This document shows, piece by piece, positions 47,790-60,105 of a stretch of 64,000 bases of DNA. A program made the translations under genes and the position numbers. The notes under the pieces were generated by a model, which was not told the DNA's origin, ran no database searches, and saw only the letters and a list, made by a program, of their open reading frames with translations. Source of the DNA: Ptiloglossa arizonensis (taxonomy: Eukaryota > Arthropoda > Insecta > Hymenoptera > Colletidae). The number at the start of each line of letters is the position of its first letter. Positions within the stretch are counted from its first letter, which is position 1. The stretch spans positions 868,001-932,000 of the forward strand of contig NW_027478522.1 in NCBI RefSeq assembly GCF_051014685.1, written 5' to 3'.

Positions 47790-48880
47790 CCTCCAAACTG
47801 CCATATCTCGCGAAAGGATTGACCATTCCGCAATACTTCTGTTGCATCTGAAAGTAGAAACTCGCCCGATTACAACGGTATGCGTACTTTTCCCCTAGGC
47901 CGTTCTAGTTATTCGTTTCGAGCATCAGAACTGCGAAAATTTTGAGTTTCTCAACCGTTTCTTACCTCCAAACTGCCATATCTCGCGAACGGATTGACCA
48001 ATCCGCAAAATTTCTGTTGCATCTGAAAGCAGAAACTCGCCCGATTACAACGGTATGCGTACTTTTCCCCTAGGCCGTTCTAGTTATCCGTTTCGAGCAT
48101 CAGAACTGCGAAAATTTTGAGTTTATCAAACGTTTGTTACCTCCAAACTGCCATATGTCGCGAACGGATTGACCAATCCGCAAAATTTTTGTTGCATCTG
48201 AAAGTAGAAACTCGCCCGATTACAACGGTATGTGTACTTTTCCCCTAGGCCGTTCCAGTTATTCGTTTCGAGCATCAGGACTGTGAAAATTTTGCGTTTC
48301 TCAACCGTTTCTTACCTCCAAACTGCCATATCTCGCGAACGGATTGACCAATCCGCAAAATTTCTGTTGCATCTGAAAGTAGAAACTCGCCCGATTACAA
48401 CGGTATGCGTAATTTTCCCCTAGGCCGTTCTAGTTATTCGTTTCGAGCATCAGAACTGCGAAAATTTTGAGTTTCTCAACCGTTTCTTGCTTCCAAACTG
48501 CCTTATCTCGCGAACGGATCGACGAATTCGCAAAATTTCTGTTGCATCTGAAAGTAGAAACTCGCCCGATTACAACGGTATGCGTACTTTTCCCCTAGGC
48601 CGTTCTAGTTATCCGTTTCGAGCATCAGAACTGCGAAAATTTTGAGTTTCTCAACCGTTTCTTACCTCCAAACTGCCATATCTCGCGAACGGATTGACCA
48701 ATCCGCAAAATTTTTGTTGCATCTGAAAGTAGAAACTCGCCCGATTACAACGGTATGTGTACTTTTCCCCTAGGCCGTTCCAGTTATTCGTTTCGAGCAT
48801 CAGAACTGCGAAAATTTTGAGTTTCTAATCCGTTTCTTACCTCCAAACTGTCATATCTCGCGAACGGATAGACCAATCCT
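47790..48880 (+). repeat. Copied cassette N-O-P-Q-R-x-Y
   Basis: The same ordered landmarks as at 30125 and 35725 recur: GCGAAAGGATTG (47812), ATATGTCGCG (48156), CAGGACTGTG (48276), TTTTGCGTTTC (48290), GCCTTATCTCG (48500) and CTGTCATATC (48849). It has private changes such as CTTGCTTCC in R (near 48489). Confidence 0.85.
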
Positions 48881-49365
48881 CAAAATTTCTGTTGCATCTG
48901 AAAGTAGAGACTCGCCCGATTACAACAGTATGCGTACTTTTCCCCTAGGCCGTTCTAGTTATGCTTGTCGAGCATCAGAACTGCGAAAATTTTGAGTTTC
49001 TCAAGCGTTTCTTACCTCGAAACTGCCATATCTCGCGAACGGATTGACCAATCCGCAAAATTTCTGTTGCATCTGAAAGTAGAAACTCGCCCGATTACAA
49101 CGGTATGTGTACTTTTCCCCTAGGCCGTTCTAGTTATTCGTTTCGAGCATCAGAACTGCGAAAATTTTGAGTTTCTCATCCGTTTCTTACCTCCAAACTG
49201 CCATATCTCGCGAACGGATTGATCAATCCGCAAAATTTCTGTTGCATCTGAAAGTAGAAACTCGCCCGATTACAACGGTATGCGTACTTTTCCCCTAGGC
49301 CGTTCTAGTTATGCTTGTCGAGCATCAGAACTGCGATAATTTTGAGTTTCTCAAGCGTTTCTTAC

Positions 49366-51465
49366 TTCCAAACTCCCATATCTCGCGAACGGATTGACCA
49401 ATCCGCAAAATTTCTGTTGCATCTGAAAGTAGAAACTCGCCCGATTACAACGGTATGCGTAATTTTCCCCTAGGCCGTTCTAGTTATTCGTTTCAAGCAT
49501 CAGAACTGCGAAAATTTTGAGTTTCTCAACCGTTTCTTACCTCCAAACTGCCATATCTCGCGAACGGGTCGACGAATTCGCAAAATTTGTGTTGCATCTG
49601 AAAGTAGAAACTCGCCCGATTACAACGGTATGCGTACTTTTCCCCTAGGCCGTTCTAGTTATCTGTTTCGAGCATCAGAACTGCGAAAATTTTGAGTTTC
49701 TCAACCGTTTCTTACCTCCAAACTGCCATATCTCGCGAACGGATCGACGAATCCGCAAAATTTCTGTTGCATCTGAAAGTAGAAACTCGCCCGATTACAA
49801 CGGTATGCGTACTTTTCCGCTAGGCCGTTCTAGTTATCCGTTTCGAGCATCAGAACTGCGAAAATTTTGAGTTTCTCATCCGTTTCTTACCTCCAAACTG
49901 CCATATCTCGCGAACGGATAGACCAATCCTCAAAATTTCTGTTGCATCTGAAAGTAGAGACTCGCCCGATTACAACAGTATGCGTACTTTTCCCCTAGGC
50001 CGTTCTAGTTATGCTTGTCGAGCATCAGAACTGCGAAAATTTGGAGTTTCTCAAGCGTTTCTTACCTCCAAACTGCCATATCTCGCGAACGGATTGACCA
50101 ATCCGCAAAATTTTTGTTGCATCTGAAAGTAGAAACTCGCCCGATTACAACGGTATGCGCAATTTTCCCCTAGGCCGTTCTAGTTATTCGTTTCGAGCAT
50201 CAGAACTGCGAAAATTTTGAGTTTCTCAACCGTCTCTTACCTCCAAACTGCCATATCTCGCGAACGGATCGACGAATCTGCAAAATTTCTGTTGCATCTG
50301 AAAGTAGAAACTCGCCCGATTACAACGGTATGCGTACTTTTCCCCTAGGCCGTTCTAGTTATCCGTTTCGATCATCAGAACTGCGAAAATTTTGAGTTTC
50401 TCAAGCGTTTCTTACATCCAAACTGCCATATCTCGCGAACGGATTGACCAATCCGCAAAATTTCTGATGCATCTGAAAGTAGAAACTCGCCCGATGACAA
50501 CGGTATGCGTACTTTTCCCCTAGGCCGTTCTAGTTATGCTTGTCGAGCATCAGAACTGCGATAATTTTGAGTTTCTCAAGCGTTTCTTACTTCCAAACTC
50601 CCATATCTCGCGAACGGATTGACCAATCCGCAAAATTTCTGTTGCATCTGAAAGTAGAAACTCGCCCGATTACAACGGTATGCGCAATTTTCCCCTAGGC
50701 CGTTCTAGTTATTCGTTTCGAGCATCAGAACTGCGAAAATTTTGAGTTTCTCAACCGTTTCTTACCTCCAAACTGCCATATCTCGCGAACGGATCGACGA
50801 ATTCGCAAAATTTCTGTTGCATCTGAAAGTAGAAACTCGCCCGATTACAACGGTATGCGTACTTTTCCCCTAGGCCGTTCTAGTTATCTGTTTCGAGCAT
50901 CAGAACTGCGAAAATTTTGAGTATCTCAACCGTTTCTTACCTCCAAACTGCCATATCTCGCGAACGGATCGACGAATCCGCAAAATTTCTGTTGCATCTG
51001 AAAGTAGAAACTCGCCCGATTACAACGGTATGCGTACTTTTCCGCTAGGCCGTTCTAGTTATCCGTTTCGAGCATCAGAACTGCGAAAATTTTGAGTTTC
51101 TCAAACGTTTGTTACCTCCAAACAGCCATATCTCGCGAACGGATTGACCAATCCGCAAAATTTTTGTTGCATCTGAAAGTAGAAACTCGCCCGATTACAA
51201 CGGTATGTGTACTGTTCCCCTAGGCCGTTCCAGTTATTCGTTTCGAGCATCAGAACTGCGAAAATTTTGAGTTTCTAATCCGTTTCTTACCTCCAAACTG
51301 CCATATCTCGCGAACGGATAGACCAATCCACAAAATTTCTGTTGCATCTGAAAGTAGAGACTCATCCGATTACAACAGTATGCGTACTTTTCACCTAGGC
51401 CGTTCTAGTTATGCTTGTCGAGCATCAGAACTGCGAAAATTTGGAGTTTCTCAAGCGTTTCTTAC
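49366..51465 (+). repeat. 12-monomer tandem duplication, unit 1 (2100 bp)
   Basis: Reading line against line at an offset of 2100 bp, I saw no difference between this segment and 51466-53565. Rare states shared by both include TTTCAAGCATC, ACGGGTCGACG, AATTTGTGTTGC, CCGTCTCTTAC, TTTCGATCATC, CTGATGCATC, CCGATGACAACGG, TTATCTGTTTC, GAGTATCTC, AACAGCCATATC, GTACTGTTCCCC and GACTCATCCG. Confidence 0.93.
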
Positions 51466-53565
51466 TTCCAAACTCCCATATCTCGCGAACGGATTGACCA
51501 ATCCGCAAAATTTCTGTTGCATCTGAAAGTAGAAACTCGCCCGATTACAACGGTATGCGTAATTTTCCCCTAGGCCGTTCTAGTTATTCGTTTCAAGCAT
51601 CAGAACTGCGAAAATTTTGAGTTTCTCAACCGTTTCTTACCTCCAAACTGCCATATCTCGCGAACGGGTCGACGAATTCGCAAAATTTGTGTTGCATCTG
51701 AAAGTAGAAACTCGCCCGATTACAACGGTATGCGTACTTTTCCCCTAGGCCGTTCTAGTTATCTGTTTCGAGCATCAGAACTGCGAAAATTTTGAGTTTC
51801 TCAACCGTTTCTTACCTCCAAACTGCCATATCTCGCGAACGGATCGACGAATCCGCAAAATTTCTGTTGCATCTGAAAGTAGAAACTCGCCCGATTACAA
51901 CGGTATGCGTACTTTTCCGCTAGGCCGTTCTAGTTATCCGTTTCGAGCATCAGAACTGCGAAAATTTTGAGTTTCTCATCCGTTTCTTACCTCCAAACTG
52001 CCATATCTCGCGAACGGATAGACCAATCCTCAAAATTTCTGTTGCATCTGAAAGTAGAGACTCGCCCGATTACAACAGTATGCGTACTTTTCCCCTAGGC
52101 CGTTCTAGTTATGCTTGTCGAGCATCAGAACTGCGAAAATTTGGAGTTTCTCAAGCGTTTCTTACCTCCAAACTGCCATATCTCGCGAACGGATTGACCA
52201 ATCCGCAAAATTTTTGTTGCATCTGAAAGTAGAAACTCGCCCGATTACAACGGTATGCGCAATTTTCCCCTAGGCCGTTCTAGTTATTCGTTTCGAGCAT
52301 CAGAACTGCGAAAATTTTGAGTTTCTCAACCGTCTCTTACCTCCAAACTGCCATATCTCGCGAACGGATCGACGAATCTGCAAAATTTCTGTTGCATCTG
52401 AAAGTAGAAACTCGCCCGATTACAACGGTATGCGTACTTTTCCCCTAGGCCGTTCTAGTTATCCGTTTCGATCATCAGAACTGCGAAAATTTTGAGTTTC
52501 TCAAGCGTTTCTTACATCCAAACTGCCATATCTCGCGAACGGATTGACCAATCCGCAAAATTTCTGATGCATCTGAAAGTAGAAACTCGCCCGATGACAA
52601 CGGTATGCGTACTTTTCCCCTAGGCCGTTCTAGTTATGCTTGTCGAGCATCAGAACTGCGATAATTTTGAGTTTCTCAAGCGTTTCTTACTTCCAAACTC
52701 CCATATCTCGCGAACGGATTGACCAATCCGCAAAATTTCTGTTGCATCTGAAAGTAGAAACTCGCCCGATTACAACGGTATGCGCAATTTTCCCCTAGGC
52801 CGTTCTAGTTATTCGTTTCGAGCATCAGAACTGCGAAAATTTTGAGTTTCTCAACCGTTTCTTACCTCCAAACTGCCATATCTCGCGAACGGATCGACGA
52901 ATTCGCAAAATTTCTGTTGCATCTGAAAGTAGAAACTCGCCCGATTACAACGGTATGCGTACTTTTCCCCTAGGCCGTTCTAGTTATCTGTTTCGAGCAT
53001 CAGAACTGCGAAAATTTTGAGTATCTCAACCGTTTCTTACCTCCAAACTGCCATATCTCGCGAACGGATCGACGAATCCGCAAAATTTCTGTTGCATCTG
53101 AAAGTAGAAACTCGCCCGATTACAACGGTATGCGTACTTTTCCGCTAGGCCGTTCTAGTTATCCGTTTCGAGCATCAGAACTGCGAAAATTTTGAGTTTC
53201 TCAAACGTTTGTTACCTCCAAACAGCCATATCTCGCGAACGGATTGACCAATCCGCAAAATTTTTGTTGCATCTGAAAGTAGAAACTCGCCCGATTACAA
53301 CGGTATGTGTACTGTTCCCCTAGGCCGTTCCAGTTATTCGTTTCGAGCATCAGAACTGCGAAAATTTTGAGTTTCTAATCCGTTTCTTACCTCCAAACTG
53401 CCATATCTCGCGAACGGATAGACCAATCCACAAAATTTCTGTTGCATCTGAAAGTAGAGACTCATCCGATTACAACAGTATGCGTACTTTTCACCTAGGC
53501 CGTTCTAGTTATGCTTGTCGAGCATCAGAACTGCGAAAATTTGGAGTTTCTCAAGCGTTTCTTAC
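51466..53565 (+). repeat. 12-monomer tandem duplication, unit 2 (2100 bp)
   Basis: Second unit of the identical pair. The junction lies in 51445-51465, inside the shared stretch AGTTTCTCAAGCGTTTCTTAC. To the left the monomer has the TTTGGAG state of the monomer at 53539; to the right it has the CTTCCAAACTCCC state of the monomer at 49339. This is the signature expected of unequal crossover in register between two different monomers. Confidence 0.92.
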
Positions 53566-54759
53566 CTCCAAACTGCCGTATCTCGCGAACGGATTGACCA
53601 ATCCGCAAAATTTTTGTTGCATCTGAAAGTAGAAACTCGCCCGATTACATCGGTATGCGTAATTTTGCCCTAGGCCGTTGTAGTTATTCGTTTCGAGCAT
53701 CAGAACTGCGAAAATTTTGAGTTTCTCAACCGTTTCTTACCTCCAAACTGCCATATCTCGCGAACGGATCGACGAATCTGCAAAATTTCTGTTGCATCTG
53801 AAAGTAGAAACTCGCCCGATTACAACGGTATGCGTACTTTTCCCCTAGGCCGTTCTAGTTATCCGTTTCGAGCATCAGAACTGCGAAAATTTTGAGTTTC
53901 TCAACGTTTGTTACCTCCAAACTGCCATATCTCGCGAACGGATTGACCAATCCGCAAAATTTCTGTTGCATCTGAAAGTAGAAACTCGCCCGATTACAAC
54001 GGTATGTGTACTTTTCCCCTAGGCCGTTCCAATTATTCGTTTCGAGCATCAGAACTGCAAAAAATTTTGAGTTTCTCAAGCGTTTCTTACATCCAAACTG
54101 CCATATCTCGCGAACGGATCGACCAATCCGCAAATTTCTGTTGTATCTGAAAGTAGAAACTCGCCCGATTACAACGGTATGCGTACTTTTCCCCTAGGCC
54201 GTTCTAGTTATTCGTTTCGAGCATCAGAACTGCGAAAATTTTGAGTTTCTCAACCGTTTCTTACCTCCAAACTGCCATATCTCGCGAACGGATCGACGAA
54301 TCCGCAAAATTTCTGTTGCATCTGAAAGTAGAAACTCGCCCGATTACGGTATGCGTAATTTTCCCCTAGGCCGTTCTAGTTATCCGTTTCGAGCATCAGA
54401 ACTGCGAAAATTTTGAGTTTCTCAAGCGTTTCTTACATCCAAACTGCCATATCTCGCGAACGGATTGACCAATCCGCAAAATTTCTGATGCATCTGAAAG
54501 TAGAAACTCGCCCGATTACAACGGTATGCGTACTTTTCCCCTAGGCCGTTCTAGTTATGCTTGTCGAGCATCAGAACTGCGATAATTTTGAGTTTCTCAA
54601 GCGTTTCTTACTTCCAAACTCCCATATCTCGCGAACGGATTGACCAATCCGCAAAATTTCTGTTGCATCTGAAAGTAGAAACTCGCCCGATTAAAACGGT
54701 ATGTGTACTTTTCCCCGAGGCCGTTCCAATTATTCGTTCCGAGCATCAGAACTGAGAAA
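51789..54759 (+). repeat. 17-monomer duplication, copy A (2971 bp)
   Basis: Matches 54760-57733 monomer by monomer. It takes in the last ten monomers of the 12-mer unit 2, then seven more, including AATTTTGCCCTAGG, GTTGTATCTG and GATTACGGT types. It carries one-base changes absent from copy B: TCAACGTTTG (53905), an extra A at about 54058 and CCGCAAATTTC (54129). Both copies share the three-base AAC loss (54347 here). Confidence 0.9.
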
Positions 54760-57733
54760 ATTTGAGTTTCTCAACCGTTTCTTACCTCCAAACTGCCATA
54801 TCTCGCGAACGGATCGACGAATCCGCAAAATTTCTGTTGCATCTGAAAGTAGAAACTCGCCCGATTACAACGGTATGCGTACTTTTCCGCTAGGCCGTTC
54901 TAGTTATCCGTTTCGAGCATCAGAACTGCGAAAATTTTGAGTTTCTCATCCGTTTCTTACCTCCAAACTGCCATATCTCGCGAACGGATAGACCAATCCT
55001 CAAAATTTCTGTTGCATCTGAAAGTAGAGACTCGCCCGATTACAACAGTATGCGTACTTTTCCCCTAGGCCGTTCTAGTTATGCTTGTCGAGCATCAGAA
55101 CTGCGAAAAATTTGGAGTTTCTCAAGCGTTTCTTACCTCCAAACTGCCATATCTCGCGAACGGATTGACCAATCCGCAAAATTTTTGTTGCATCTGAAAG
55201 TAGAAACTCGCCCGATTACAACGGTATGCGCAATTTTTCCCCTAGGCCGTTCTAGTTATTCGTTTCGAGCATCAGAACTGCGAAAATTTTGAGTTTCTCA
55301 ACCGTTTCTTACCTCCAAAATGCCATATCTCGCGAACGGATCGACGAATCTGCAAAATTTCTGTTGCATCTGAAAGTAGAAAACTCGCCCGATTACAACG
55401 GTATGCGTACTTTTCCCCTAGGCCGTTCTAGTTATCCGTTTCGATCATCAGAACTGCGAAAATTTTGAGTTTCTCAAGCGTTTCTTACATCCAAACTGCC
55501 ATATCTCGCGAACGGATTGACCAATCCGCAAAATTTCTGATGCATCTGAAAGTAGAAACTCGCCCGATGACAACGGTATGCGTACTTTTCCCCTAGGCCG
55601 TTCTAGTTATGCTTGTCGAGCATCAGAACTGCGATAATTTTGAGTTTCTCAAGCGTTTCTTACTTCCAAACTCCCATATCTCGCGAACGGATTGACCAAT
55701 CCGCAAAATTTCTGTTGCATCTGAAAGTAGAAACTCGCCCGATTACAACGGTATGCGCAATTTTCCCCTAGGCCGTTCTAGTTATTCGTTTCGAGCATCA
55801 GAACTGCGAAAATTTTGAGTTTCTCAACCGTTTCTTACCTCCAAACTGCCATATCTCGCGAACGGATCGACGAATTCGCAAAATTTCTGTTGCATCTGAA
55901 AGTAGAAACTCGCCCGATTACAACGGTATGCGTACTTTTCCCCTAGGCCGTTCTAGTTATCTGTTTCGAGCATCAGAACTGCGAAAATTTTGAGTATCTC
56001 AACCGTTTCTTACCTCCAAACTGCCATATCTCGCGAACGGATCGACGAATCCGCAAAATTTCTGTTGCATCTGAAAGTAGAAACTCGCCCGATTACAACG
56101 GTATGCGTACTTTTCCGCTAGGCCGTTCTAGTTATCCGTTTCGAGCATCAGAACTGCGAAAATTTTGAGTTTCTCAAACGTTTGTTACCTCCAAACAGCC
56201 ATATCTCGCGAACGGATTGACCAATCCGCAAAATTTTTGTTGCATCTGAAAGTAGAAACTCGCCCGATTACAACGGTATGTGTACTGTTCCCCTAGGCCG
56301 TTCCAGTTATTCGTTTCGAGCATCAGAACTGCGAAAATTTTGAGTTTCTAATCCGTTTCTTACCTCCAAACTGCCATATCTCGCGAACGGATAGACCAAT
56401 CCACAAAATTTCTGTTGCATCTGAAAGTAGAGACTCATCCGATTACAACAGTATGCGTACTTTTCACCTAGGCCGTTCTAGTTATGCTTGTCGAGCATCA
56501 GAACTGCGAAAATTTGGAGTTTCTCAAGCGTTTCTTACCTCCAAACTGCCGTATCTCGCGAACGGATTGACCAATCCGCAAAATTTTTGTTGCATCTGAA
56601 AGTAGAAACTCGCCCGATTACATCGGTATGCGTAATTTTGCCCTAGGCCGTTGTAGTTATTCGTTTCGAGCATCAGAACTGCGAAAATTTTGAGTTTCTC
56701 AACCGTTTCTTACCTCCAAACTGCCATATCTCGCGAACGGATCGACGAATCTGCAAAATTTCTGTTGCATCTGAAAGTAGAAACTCGCCCGATTACAACG
56801 GTATGCGTACTTTTCCCCTAGGCCGTTCTAGTTATCCGTTTCGAGCATCAGAACTGCGAAAATTTTGAGTTTCTCAAACGTTTGTTACCTCCAAACTGCC
56901 ATATCTCGCGAACGGATTGACCAATCCGCAAAATTTCTGTTGCATCTGAAAGTAGAAACTCGCCCGATTACAACGGTATGTGTACTTTTCCCCTAGGCCG
57001 TTCCAATTATTCGTTTCGAGCATCAGAACTGCAAAAATTTTGAGTTTCTCAAGCGTTTCTTACATCCAAACTGCCATATCTCGCGAACGGATCGACCAAT
57101 CCGCAAAATTTCTGTTGTATCTGAAAGTAGAAACTCGCCCGATTACAACGGTATGCGTACTTTTCCCCTAGGCCGTTCTAGTTATTCGTTTCGAGCATCA
57201 GAACTGCGAAAATTTTGAGTTTCTCAACCGTTTCTTACCTCCAAACTGCCATATCTCGCGAACGGATCGACGAATCCGCAAAATTTCTGTTGCATCTGAA
57301 AGTAGAAACTCGCCCGATTACGGTATGCGTAATTTTCCCCTAGGCCGTTCTAGTTATCCGTTTCGAGCATCAGAACTGCGAAAATTTTGAGTTTCTCAAG
57401 CGTTTCTTACATCCAAACTGCCATATCTCGCGAACGGATTGACCAATCCGCAAAATTTCTGATGCATCTGAAAGTAGAAACTCGCCCGATTACAACGGTA
57501 TGCGTACTTTTCCCCTAGGCCGTTCTAGTTATGCTTGTCGAGCATCAGAACTGCGATAATTTTGAGTTTCTCAAGCGTTTCTTACTTCCAAACTCCCATA
57601 TCTCGCGAACGGATTGACCAATCCGCAAAATTTCTGTTGCATCTGAAAGTAGAAACTCGCCCGATTAAAACGGTATGTGTACTTTTCCCCGAGGCCGTTC
57701 CAATTATTCGTTCCGAGCATCAGAACTGAGAAA
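54760..57733 (+). repeat. 17-monomer duplication, copy B (2974 bp)
   Basis: The same order as copy A. Its left part has one-base changes absent from copy A and from the equivalent positions of the 12-mer units: a missing T at 54761, GCGAAAAATTTGG (about 55107), CAATTTTTCCCC (about 55232) and TAGAAAACTCG (about 55380). From about 55390 to 57733 it is clean. It ends with the TTCCGAGCATCAGAACTGAG state, as does copy A. Confidence 0.9.
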
Positions 57734-58083
57734 ATTTTGAGTTTCTCAAGCGTTTCTTACATCCAAACTGCCATATCTCGCGAACGGATTGATCAATCCG
57801 CAAAATTTCTGTTGCATCTGAAAGTAGATACTCGCCCGATTACAACGGTATGCGTACTTTTCCCCTAGGCCGTTCTAGTTATGCTTGTCGAGCATCAGAA
57901 CTGCGATAATTTTGAGTTTCTCAAGCGTTTCTTACCTCCAAACTCCCATATCTCGCGAACGGATAGACCAATCCTCAAAATTTCTGTTGCATCTGAAAGT
58001 AGAGACTCGCCCGATTACAACAGTATGCGTACTTTTCCCCCAGGCCGTTCTAGTTATTCGTTTCGAGCATCAGAACTGCGAAA

Positions 58084-59730
58084 ATTTTGAGTTTCTCAAC
58101 CGTTTCTTACCTCCATACTGCCACATCTCGCGAACGGGTCGACGAATTCGCAAAATTTGTGTTGCATCTGAAAGTAGAAACTCGCCCGATTACAACGGTA
58201 TGCGTACTTTTCCCCTAGGCCGTTCTAGTTATCTGTTTCGAGCATCAGAACTGCGAAAATTTTGAGTTTCTCAACCGTTTCTTACCTCCAAACTGCCATA
58301 TCTCGCGAACGGAACGACGAATCCGCAAAATTTCTGTTGCATCTGAAAGTAGAAACTCGCCCGATTACAACGGTATGCGTACTTTTCCGCTAGGCCGTTC
58401 TAGTTATCCGTTTCGAGCATCAGAACTGCGAAAATTTTGAGTTTCTCAAACGTTTGTTACCTCCAAACTGCCATATCTCGCGAACGGATAGACCAATCCT
58501 CAAAATTTCTGTTGCATCTGAAAGTAGAGACTCGCCCGATTACAACAGTATGCGTACTTTTCCCCTAGGCCGTTCTAGTTATGCTTGTCGAGCATCAGAA
58601 CTGCGAAAATTTTGAGTTTCTCAAGCGTTTCTTACCTCCAAACTGCCATATCTCGCGAACGGATTGACCAATCCGCAAAATTTTTAGTTGCAACTGAAAG
58701 TAGAAACTCGCCCGATTACAACGGTATGTGTACTTTTCCCCTAGGCCGTTCCAGTTATTCGTTTCGAGCATCAGAACTGCGAAAATTTTGAGTTTCTCAT
58801 CCGTTTCTTACCTCCAAACTGCCATATCTCGCGAACGGATAGACCAATCCTCAAAATTTCTGTTGCATCTGAAAGTAGAGACTCGCCCGATTACAACAGT
58901 ATGCGTACTTTTCCCCTAGGCCGTTCTAGTTATGCTTGTCGAGCATCAGAACTGCGAAAATTTTGAGTTTCTCAAGCGTTTCTTACTTCCAAACTGCCAT
59001 ATCTCGCGAACGGATTGACCAATCCGCAAAATTTTTAGTTGCATCTGAAAGTAGAAACTCGCCCGATTACAACGGTATGTGTACTTTTCCCCTAGGCCGT
59101 TCCAGTTATTCGTTTCGAGCATCAGAACTGCGAAAATTTTGAGTTTCTCATCCGTTTCTTACCTCCAAACTGCCATATCTCGCGAACGGATAGACCAATC
59201 CTCAAAATTTCTGTTGCATCTGAAAGTAGAGACTCGCCCGATTACAACAGTATGCGTACTTTTCCCCTAGGCCGTTCTAGTTATGCTTGTCGAGCATCAG
59301 AACTGCGAAAATTTGGAGTTTCTCAAGCGTTTCTTACCTCCAAACTGCCATATCTCGCGAACGGATTGACCAATCCGCAAAATTTTTGTTGCATCTGAAA
59401 GTAGAAACTCGCCCGATTACAACGGTATGCGTAATTTTCCCCTATGCCGTTGTAGTTATTCGTTTCGAGCATCAGAACTGCGAAAATTTTGAGTTTCTCA
59501 ACCGTTTCTTACCTCCAAACTGCCATATCTCGCGAACGGATCGACGAATCTGCAAAATTTCTGTTGCATCTGAAAGTAGAAACTCGCCCGATTACAACGG
59601 TATGCGTACTTTTCCCCTAGGCCGTTCTAGTTATCCGTTTCGGGCATCAGAACAGCGAAAATTTTGAGTTTCTCAAGCGTTTCTTACATCCAAACTGCCA
59701 TATCTCGCGAACGTATTGACCAATCCGCAA
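58084..59730 (+). repeat. Long-range duplicated block, copy 2 (partner at 39199)
   Basis: The same monomer order and the same two 176 bp monomers (extra A in AATTTTTAGTTGC) as at 39199-40845. Private changes include CCTCCATACTGCCACATC (58111), GGAACGACG (58312), TTGCAACTG (58688) and CGGGCATCAGAACAGCG (59641). Confidence 0.88.
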
Positions 59731-60105
59731 AATTTCTGATGCATCTGAAAGTAGAAGCTCGCCCGATTACAACGGTATGCGTACTTTTCCCCTAGGCCGT
59801 TCTAGTTATGCTTGTCGAGCATCAGAACTGCGATAATTTTGAGTTTCTCAAGCGTTTCTTACTTCCAAACTCCCATATCTCGCGAACGGATTGACCAATC
59901 CGCAAAATTTCTGTTGCATCTGAAAGTAGAAACTCGCCCGATTACAACGGTATGCGTAATTTTCCCCTAGGCCGTTCTAGTTATTCGTTTCGAGCATCAG
60001 AACTGCGAAAATTTTGAGTTTCTCAACCGTTTCTTACCTCCAAACTGCCATATCTCGCGAACGGATCGACGAATTCGCAAAATTTCTGTTGCATCTGAAA
60101 GTAGA

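Larger units (their letters stand above)
34999..49365 (+). repeat. Mosaic satellite segment built from blocks copied within the array
   Basis: About 82 monomers with no single higher-order period. The recognisable blocks are listed separately: 35725-36990, 39199-40845, 41826-42800, 43051-44100, 44101-44444, 44620-45594 and about 47790-48880. Monomers with TTCCGCTAGG in place of TTCCCCTAGG are first seen at 35651 and recur to the end of the window. TTTGGAGTTTC monomers first appear at 40427. No gene or foreign insertion is present. Confidence 0.8.

Noticed and set aside
53855..54133. 92-codon open frame on the minus strand (and a 74-codon one at 60723-60947)
   Set aside because: Both exist only because one-base losses in the monomers join frames. 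The one at 53855 lies in the cluster of suspected sequencing errors.
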